Of a DNA stretch of 64,000 nt, positions 57,130-64,000 are shown in pieces. The first letter of the stretch is position 1. Each line of letters starts with the position of its first letter. The translations under genes were made by a program, and so were the position numbers. The notes below the pieces were generated by a model. That model worked only from the letters and a program-made list of their open reading frames with translations. It ran no database searches and was not told the DNA's origin. This stretch comes from Cristatella mucedo (Eukaryota > Bryozoa > Phylactolaemata > Cristatellidae): assembly GCA_009760855.2 (NCBI GenBank), contig WPIO01000046.1:164501-228500 (forward strand), written 5' to 3'.

Positions 57130-58500
57130 TAGAGCTTTTACCAGGTTTGTGGAACACCTTGAAGTCGAATTCATGCAACTTGTGGGCCAAACGTCACCGA
57201 GTCCAGCTGTTCCTCCTGCGTTCTTCTTAAGAAGTAACCATTTGACCGCCTCTTGGTCAATATACAGAGTGAACGTAGTGCCCAACAAGTAGGGCCTGTA
57301 AACTTTCAGTTCCGCTACCGCAAGGCACTCCAGCTCAGTTGCCGAGAATTTCGCCTCTCTGACATTCAGCTATCGACGTCCAAACGGCACAGGCTGGTGC
57401 TCCACACGCTTATCGAGTTGTTCCAGGACATAGCCTGTCACTGCCACCGAGAAAGCATCACAAGTTACGGCAAACGGAAAGTTTACGAGTTACGGCAAAC
57501 GGAAGGTCTAGATCTGGAAGCTTCGGCATCAAATCGTCGATAAGCAGCGATAATTTGATTGTTGAAAGCCGGTGTCTACTCTCCCAACCTTTAGCTTTAG
57601 CTGGTCACAGAGGACTGCAGCAGAAATGTGGGCATAGCTCGGGAGGAACGCACGATTAAAGCCTACTCCAGGAAGCATGACAGTTCGTCAGCATCTTTTA
57701 AGTCCTCGCCAGTCGCGGAAGACTCGCACTTTTTGTGGAATCGGTTTTAATACTGCCTGCAGATACGATGTGTCCCAAGAAAGCAACTTCCTACTGGGCA
57801 CTTTTCCAGAGTGTGTAAACCCAGATGACCTGGACAGGCTTAGAACTCTTATCAAGGCCAGACATATGGTCATCCCAAGTTTCGTGCAAGCAAATAAAAT
57901 CGTCGAGGCATGCCAGGGCATCTTCTGCGTCAAGCACATAAATGAGGTTATTGACAACACGTTGAAATGTCCCAGAGACATGGTTATGTCTGAATGGCAT
58001 ACGACAATACTGGTAGATGCCACACGGTGATGCAAAGAATGCTTTTGGTCTATCGGCTTCAGCAACCTCAATTCGATGATAACCGGGTGTCATATAAAGG
58101 CTGCTAAAGAACTTAGCTTTGTGAATATGGTCCAGCGTCTGTGAGATCGCTAGTTGACCTCTAACCACGTAGTCGCTAGTTGACCTCTAACCACGGTTTC
58201 ACCTCCAACTTGTACGGGTAACCACTGATATACTGCACTGCCCTCGAGCTGAGCCAGTGTGGCTTCAGATTCTTAGTGAGTGGATGGTCAGTTAGTTGCC
58301 AAGAGATACTTTGGGCCCTGTGTACAGCAGGACTTCAACGGCAGTCCCGCTAAGCACAAACGAGTCCGGCAACTGTCGTAGTGTGGCAGTGGCGACGACT
58401 TGAGCACCATGGCTTACTCTTAAATAAGTAGCAGGGACAATTGTGGCGCCTTGGATCACAACGGTAAGGAATTACTACCGTTACTCGACAACCGATGAAC
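57130..58500 (-). mobile_element. Ty3/gypsy-type pol relic
   Basis: A degraded LTR-retrotransposon polyprotein read leftward. Near 58470-58300 a frame resembles the start of pol. At 58168-57791 is RT (GYHRIEVAEADRPKAFFA, IYQYCRMPF, FQRVVNNL, and LDDF where YLDD is usual). At 57288-57210 is RNase H sequence (FTLYIDQEAVKWLLLKK). Several frameshifts and stops remove coding capacity. No LTRs were found. Two short direct duplications lie inside (57463-57505 and 58145-58191). Confidence 0.75.
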
Positions 58501-58589
58501 CACGTCCAGCTAGAGTGTCGAAAAGAAGTTTCAAAACAATTCTTTCGAACTGAGTTGTGGCCGAGGTTTACAGGCCAGCCAACATCGAT

Positions 58590-59125
58590 CAGCAGCTCCT
58601 GGTGCAAGACTCTGCAGCTTAGCTCGTCTGTCGGGAGTGTCAGGATTGCCTGGCTCCCAATCAAGCTGGGCATTGACTGCAAAGTTCTGTCACTTACTTT
58701 TAGGTCCCTTCATTCTCTAGCTCCAACTTACCTATCACAACTACTCCCCCACCAGGCGAAGAATCGTACAACCTGCTGTTCTGACTCAAATCGCTTAGCC
58801 ATACCTCGTACGAACCTCAAAACAGTTGAGACGGTGCCTTCAGTTCATATGCTCCGATAGCCTGGAACTCACTACCGACTTGCATCACATCTCCTGATTT
58901 GACCATATTTAAAAAGAAATTAAAAGCGCAACTGTTTATTGCAGCATTTGGCTAGTCTTTATGATTCGTTCTTTGCGTGCATGTACCTGCTTACATTATG
59001 CCTGCTGCTTGTGGATGTTACCAACAGTCATTTAATAATGTACTATATACAGCACCTGTAAAGTGCCTAGAAAGAGATTCAGTTCTCTGAGGGTACTATA
59101 CAAATGTATTAGCATTATTACCATA
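58590..59125 (+). mobile_element. CR1/L2-like LINE 3' copy, decayed
   Basis: The RT C-terminus starts at GGTGCAAGACTCTGCAGC, continues through VLSLTFRSLHSLAPTYL and the KAWN-equivalent near 58860, then the 3' UTR and tail (GTAAAGTGCCTAGAAAGAG) with a TATTAGCATTATTA end. It lies just right of the gypsy relic. Confidence 0.82.
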
Positions 59126-59411
59126 CGGCAGAGCATATGCCCATACGACAGGCAGATATGCAGCAGTTTGCTCTTGAGTCGGGCTGCTCGTGCTGAGCCA
59201 TCCTCATAATCCTCCTACCACAACTGCTGTACCCTCTTGCTCTCTGCTCTAAAACACGTGTTTTTCAGCCCAACTATTCCTGTGTGCCCTAAAATTAAGC
59301 CAGACTGGTGCTATGCTAAACCAGTTCCAGCATATGAGATTGGGTCTCAACAGACGTCAATGCTTTCTAGACCAGGTGACCTGAGTCCTAGATTTGTCTA
59401 AGTAAAGGTTA

Positions 59412-59568
59412 GCTGATTTAACAGTCTCGTTTGTATTATGGCAGAAGAGCCGTAACAGCTGTTACCAACGCTAGCAGTGGGCAGTAAGGAATCACCCATT
59501 GCAGGACTCGAAACCACGACCTTGGTTATGGAGAGCGAACCCCTTACCTCCTGAGCTAAGACCCGGCC
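59412..59568 (-). mobile_element. SINE B copy
   Basis: In reverse complement: GGTCTTAGCTCAGGAGGTAA head, GTCGTGGTTTCGAGTCC B box, AATGGGTGATTCCTTACTGC body and GTTGGTAACAGCTGTTACGG, ending with TAATACAAACGAGACTGTTA. Confidence 0.75.
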
Positions 59569-60007
59569 TATACACTTCAACGATCTGCTGCTGCATCAGT
59601 CAGAGAAGCTGAGCATACGACATTGTGCTTCATCGACCAACAGCTGTATGCCTTGGCAGCAATGCCTCTTAGAATACATCTCCCAATCCACGACCGACAT
59701 CCACTTCATAAAAGGTATGGAGAAGTGTCCCTGATGCATTATCCTTCATTAATGCAGTTTTTGGTATGGACGTCCACTCAATCGATCAAGACACACTAAA
59801 CTTCGCCACAGCGCTATGCGATCCCAGCCTCACACTACCTTCGTCCAGCTCCAACCATACGATTCTCGGAGAGTACTTTTTCCTAGACCAATTTTCCTGA
59901 GACCAATCCATCGGCAAAGATCACCACAACGTGCCAGCTGCCTTCCGTCATCTCGATAAACTGCACAGACTCGCGCATCCATGTAAACGCCAAACTCCAC
60001 CTAATAG

Positions 60008-60044
60008 CTTGGCTCTTCGTGTGGTACCCACACAAAGAGCCAAG
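60008..60044. repeat. Short near-perfect inverted repeat
   Basis: Arms of 17 bases (60008-60024 and 60028-60044) pair with one mismatch around a three-base spacer. This could be a small hairpin or the remains of a snap-back rearrangement. Confidence 0.8.
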
Positions 60045-60209
60045 CGGTCGTGTTATAACTAGCATATGCAGTTTCCACTTTGTGTGGTAGTTTCAGGCCA
60101 TTGAGTACGGGCGTTCTCATGTAATCCACTGCAAATCCACTGCAGCAGACCAAGCCAATACCACAATCCACATCAGTGGATTGCTTGAAACGCATGTGGC
60201 ACGAAATTT

Positions 60210-60310
60210 TGTGGGTAATGTAATGCATCTCAGACTGTAACTCCGAAATGCCACAAGGACTAAACGGGTGTTTCGCTAGAGTTTTTTTTATAGCTCACTC
60301 AAACCTAAAC
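60210..60310 (-). mobile_element. LINE family 2, 3' end
   Basis: GTAATGTAATGCATCTCAGA, then CTGTAACTCCGAAATGCC and TCGCTAGAGTT: the reversed family 2 end. Coding part not found. Confidence 0.7.
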
Positions 60311-60634
60311 GACTTTCGGTATACTTGAACGATAGCATAGTGTAATATGCATTCCCAGATGGAGCTTCGCTCAGCCAATCCCAGGTGGATTTGCTCCTGA
60401 TTCAAGCGGATTGCAGTTGAGGCCAGTGTCGTTGCAGCCAATTTGCATGAGAACACTCGAACCCAATGGGATGAAATTCGGTGGGTACAGTATAAAGATG
60501 GTGTACTAGAATAGTCACTCAAAATTCGAGCTCCATAAAGCTGATTTCTGGTCGATTTTTGATCAAGTGGATTTCGGCAACTCGCTGCATGCCATCGCGA
60601 ATGGGCGGAGTCAGCAGGCGTGTAGGCCTGAGCA

Positions 60635-61400
60635 AGGGAATAAAAAGGACCTAAAAGTGAAAGCCAGAACCTTTAAGTCTATATGTGGCTTACCAGAAGC
60701 CAGAGTAGATTGGTCAGAAGTGGAGTAGTTTGGTCTTTGTGACATTCACAACAGACAAGACCAGCTACAGAGTTTTGAACCAACTGTAAGAGTCTTGATG
60801 CACTGGCTGAAAGATGTGCAAGTCGTTAGCTACAAAAGTCAATGTGGGATGCCACAAACGCATGACCCAGCTAGGCTGCTGTATCCTTGTCTAAGCAGGC
60901 CCAAATTTTTGCAACAGAATGTAAGCGAAAGTAGACAGACTTTCCAGTGGAGCTTATATGATTATCTAGTAAAAGGTTACTTCGAAACAAAACACACAGA
61001 TTGCCTAGCTCGCACACAGATGCCATAGAATGCTGGAAGAGCCCAGCCGTGATGGCACACTAGGTAAGGCGGTTGCTCTTCACGACCTCGGTCCCAAGGT
61101 CGTGGGTTCGAATCTTTCGGTTGAAGCTGCATGTGGTAATGACAGCCTTTAAGGCTCTTATGTCGAATAACAAAAAGAGGCTGTTAAATCAGCTAGTAGT
61201 TTTTTTTAATTTATGGGGGTCGGCTTTCCATTTCTGAGTAACACTAGGTTTCTCCAAAACTCGTAAGTGCATTTCACTACCATTAAGTTTGAAAAAAATT
61301 GCGACCATCCAAGTGCGAATCTCTGAAATATCTGCAACAAGGGAGTTAATAGTTTGGTATTCTGGAAGGCAGTGAGGGATGAAAGTATAAGTACAGACAC
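60635..61400 (-). mobile_element. CR1/L2-like LINE interrupted by a SINE B
   Basis: Reversed RT sequence (TAAAAGTGAAAGCCAGAACC, CAGACAAGACCAGCTACAGA) runs to about 61020, is broken by a plus-strand SINE B (61034-61200), and resumes at 61215 (CGGCTTTCCATTTCTGAGTA) to 61400. The LINE's 3' UTR and tail are absent on the left. Confidence 0.8.
61034..61200 (+). mobile_element. SINE B copy nested in a LINE
   Basis: Head CCCAGCCGTGATGGCACACT, AGGTAAGGCGGTTGCTC, B box GTCGTGGGTTCGAATC, and the end TAAGGCTCTTATGTCGAATA with GAGGCTGTTAAATCAGCTAG. The host LINE continues on both sides. Confidence 0.85.
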
Positions 61401-62610
61401 ATGGATTATCTATTTATCGTACTTTACAAGCCTAATCCTGGTTGTTACTTGTACGTCATCTACATGGAGTGGGTTAAAAAAACAAAAGATGCAAGAATTT
61501 ATCACACACGAATACATTAAAAAAAAATTAAGATCATTACTTCGTGTAATGTCGATATGGTCACGTATTCGAATACATGCTCGGATAACAGCCGCCTTTC
61601 AGTATTGAACCTCAAGGTTAGCCCACAATAGTCGGCAGATCCCAGGCCCTGGTTATGCCTATTACTTATGCTCTCTGAGATGTTTCTATTTAAAGCATGG
61701 ACAAGCAGCTTCAGTTGCTGGCTGCTAGCCCCAGCTAGTGCTCTGCCAGAACCCTAGATCCAAGTGACCTACAAGCGAAATAAATATACTTGAAAGTGCA
61801 AGTGTTACAATCTCTACGAAATCCAATGAGTTAACACGGATCGAAGGCCATTACCAACCACCTCTGGCCAGCATTAGCACATGTTTATCTGACTTTAATG
61901 CATGTGTATGCAAATTTAATTACGACGTGTAAGCAAATTAAGTCACACAAATTTTCCACATCAGTTTGTAATCAATTATAATAACAGGGTCATATTACGA
62001 CCTTCAGTAAAAACATAAAAACAGGTTTTCCGACGACGTGATGCACGTCTCAATAATTGCAGAAGATGCCAATGTGCTCACCATGATGCAGCAGATGTAA
62101 CAATGCTGGACAGTTCTAAGGTCCAATCAAGTTGAGACTTCACTGCAGAGTAGCAGTTAGGATGTACCAATATTAACACTGCTACCATCAGGTGACACTG
62201 AGATCGTGGATGGATCAAAAGGCTGGCCCTTGAAGGGAGATCCTTCAGCATCCCATGCTTGCTTGAGCAAGTTATGCATGTTCTAAAAGTAGAACGTGAC
62301 TCCATCGACCTGGCATGTAGGCAAGGTAACGAATGGCCCTGCAGAGTGTCTAAGCAACAAAGGGAAGCCAAATCAATCACATTTTACGAATGCGTGGAAA
62401 TGGCTTACGAACACTGATATGATTATGAACACTGATTATGTCAGCCAGTCAGTCAGTCGGCCTATCAGGCACTAGATCGTTAAATGCGAATGTTTCCTAC
62501 CCCATTCTCCAGCCACTACAAATCCGGATCATGGCTCCTCACATAGTGACGAGAAGCGCTCGAAACAATACTCATAGCAAATTACATGTAAAGCTGGTGT
62601 TGTATACTCC
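61401..62610. other. No recognised gene
   Basis: AT-leaning sequence with chance ORFs (plus 61354-61608, minus 62078-62380). It contains ATGTGTATGCAAATTTAATT-type A/T-rich patches and a GTCAGTCAGTCGG micro-repeat at 62447-62460. I see no family resemblance. Confidence 0.4.
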
Positions 62611-62615
62611 ATATA

Positions 62616-63905
62616 CACTGCTAACCAAAAGTTTATGAGTACCCAGTGCATCGATCGGGGTTAGATTGCTGCCAGTGCACGTATACGAGTACGTCATTAT
62701 ACTACATTAATTTTTAAACTGTTACAATCCCATCACCACAATTTTGACCTTACAGTTTGCTATGTTTGACTTAATGGATAACTGTAATCGAAGGTAACCG
62801 AGTCGAGGATCCCATGCATACAGCTACAAGGGTGTGATCAAGTGACTACTGGCTCTCATGGAGGCTATTTAGCAAGCCTCCACTAAATGATGAATAAGCA
62901 GACAATGAGCTAATGTACCCGGATGTCTCCTTGACCTGAAGGGGCCCGTCCTATGGCATGTTGACGTTTGGTAAGTGACTAGAACATGCCTTTGTTGCAT
63001 AACTTTGCTAAGGTTGGTGAGCCGTGTTGGCACACTAGGTAAGGCAGTTGCTTTTCACAACCTCGGTCCCGGGCTCGTGGGTTCGAATCCTGCAGTGGGC
63101 AATCCTTTATCGCTGCTGCAAGCAGTGGTGATAGCCGTAAAGGCTCTTCTGTCGCTATGCAAAAGAGGCTATAAAATCAGCTAGTACTTTTTAAGGTACA
63201 AGAGCGGTTTTGATCCTCGGAGAAAGTAATTTAATTAAACCAAGATATGCAAGGCAGCTGAAGATTTCAGGGGGCACTGTTCGGAACATTATTAAGAAAC
63301 AGCAGGATTATGGCAGCACATAGGTGCTACTGCCCACTAGCCCTCGACAAATTTCTCAGAGTGAGGACAAGGTCCTGAAAAACATGGCTCTGAAGGACAG
63401 GTGTCACTATTAAATGCATGGCCAGAGCCTCTGCCAAGCTACTGTAACAGCTGTGGGCCAAAGTACCGAGAGTAGCCGGCTTAAATAGCATGTAATGAAG
63501 GCACGGGGGTCAAGTGCAAGCTATTGTTGGCGGTGCAGCAAAAATAGTACTGCGGACCGATGAATCCAAACGACACAGCTTTGGCTGCGATTAGGGGAGC
63601 AAGTACGTTCGTTAGTCGACTAAAGGCTAAGTGCGCAGTGGTAGTCAAAAGACCGTGAAATTAGGCAGCTAGAGCATAAGGTGTTCCTTTTCAACTCCGG
63701 TGTTGGGCGCCTGCATACAATTCATGGAATCACGAATAGGTATGGCTATCTGGACACAGGGCACAATGGCTTGCCATCGACTTATACTCCTCACGGTCTC
63801 GATTTCTGCTGGCAGCATGACAACGATCCGAAGCACACTGCTATGGCTATGGCAGCGTTTTTTTAAGAACCATATCGACTACAGCTTAGAGCAAAGGGAA
63901 GTCAT
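62616..63905 (+). mobile_element. Tc1/mariner-like DNA transposon, defective
   Basis: The left end at 62616, preceded by TA, reads CACTGCTAACCAAAAGTTTA, resembling Tc1-type terminal repeats. Transposase remnants follow on the plus strand. Near 63263-63320 is a helix-turn-helix segment (KISGGTVRNIIKKQQDYG). Near 63810-63870 is the catalytic-region block around WQHDNDPKHT, with a trailing FFKNHIDYSLEQRE segment. Stops and frameshifts abound. SINE B is inserted at 63012-63184, and the right part is cut off by a SINE A at 63907. The known family uses DD34E cut-and-paste chemistry; this copy cannot. Confidence 0.82.
63012..63184 (+). mobile_element. SINE B copy, best preserved, nested in Tc1
   Basis: Head GGTGAGCCGTGTTGGCACAC, TAGGTAAGGCAGTTGC, B box GTGGGTTCGAATCC, body TGCAGTGGGCAATCCTTTAT and AGCAGTGGTGATAGCCGTAA, end GAGGCTATAAAATCAGCTAG. 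It works as the reference copy for the family. Confidence 0.87.
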
Positions 63906-63906
63906 G

Positions 63907-64000
63907 CCGAGCTGGTTTGATCCAGCAGTTAAGGCGCTCGCCCCGACGAAGGTCTAGCTGAGGTCGTGGGCTCGAGCTCCGAGGCAAGCACCTGACTAGA
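63907..64000 (+). mobile_element. SINE A copy 8, cut by window edge
   Basis: CCGAGCTGGTTTGATCCAGC, AGTTAAGGCGCTCGCCCCGA, GAGGTCGTGGGCTCGAGCTC, running off the right edge within the tail. It joins the Tc1 transposase remnant abruptly. Confidence 0.85.

Overview
The window is nuclear DNA from an animal, most likely an invertebrate. It is intron-rich (GT-AG introns, many only 80-170 nt), loaded with long perfect dinucleotide microsatellites, and full of decayed non-LTR retrotransposons and tRNA-derived SINEs. It carries a RUN+PX sorting nexin of animal type. I cannot name the phylum from the sequence.

Three protein genes could be assembled exon by exon with consistent reading phase. (1) A GTPBP1-type translational GTPase on the minus strand, seven exons from 8004 down to 1970, cut by the left edge of the window so the C-terminal third is missing. 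(2) Ribosomal protein L10 (uL16) on the minus strand, complete, five coding exons from 19275 to 17300 (216 aa), with a poly(A) signal and a probable 5' TOP leader exon near 19451-19465. (3) An SNX29-like protein on the plus strand spanning about 20.5-51.8 kb in at least 21 exons, with a RUN domain, coiled coil and PX domain. RPL10 and SNX29 are divergent neighbours about 1.0-1.2 kb apart. A tRNA-Ser(UGA) gene lies antisense in a late SNX29 intron.

Regions: 1-1.97 kb is decayed LINE plus one SINE. 2-8 kb is GTPBP1. 8-17.2 kb has no recognised gene and holds LINE remnants, SINEs and an (AT)n tract. 17.3-19.5 kb is RPL10. 20.5-51.8 kb is SNX29, its introns packed with LINE 3' ends, microsatellites and a 150-nt foldback. 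51.8-64 kb is gene-poor, with possible exons of an unidentified minus-strand gene (55.1-56.3 kb), a Ty3/gypsy pol relic (57.1-58.5 kb), LINE fragments and a Tc1-like transposon carrying a nested SINE.

The repeats form a small ecosystem. A CR1/L2-like LINE family ends in a conserved stem-like tail followed by (ATT)n. A tRNA-headed SINE family (SINE A) carries a closely similar tail, implying that it uses that LINE's machinery. A second LINE family ends in an ACATT-type repeat. A second tRNA-headed SINE (SINE B) is nested in both LINE and Tc1 copies. A 240-bp stretch shared without mismatch by two otherwise divergent LINE copies suggests gene conversion.
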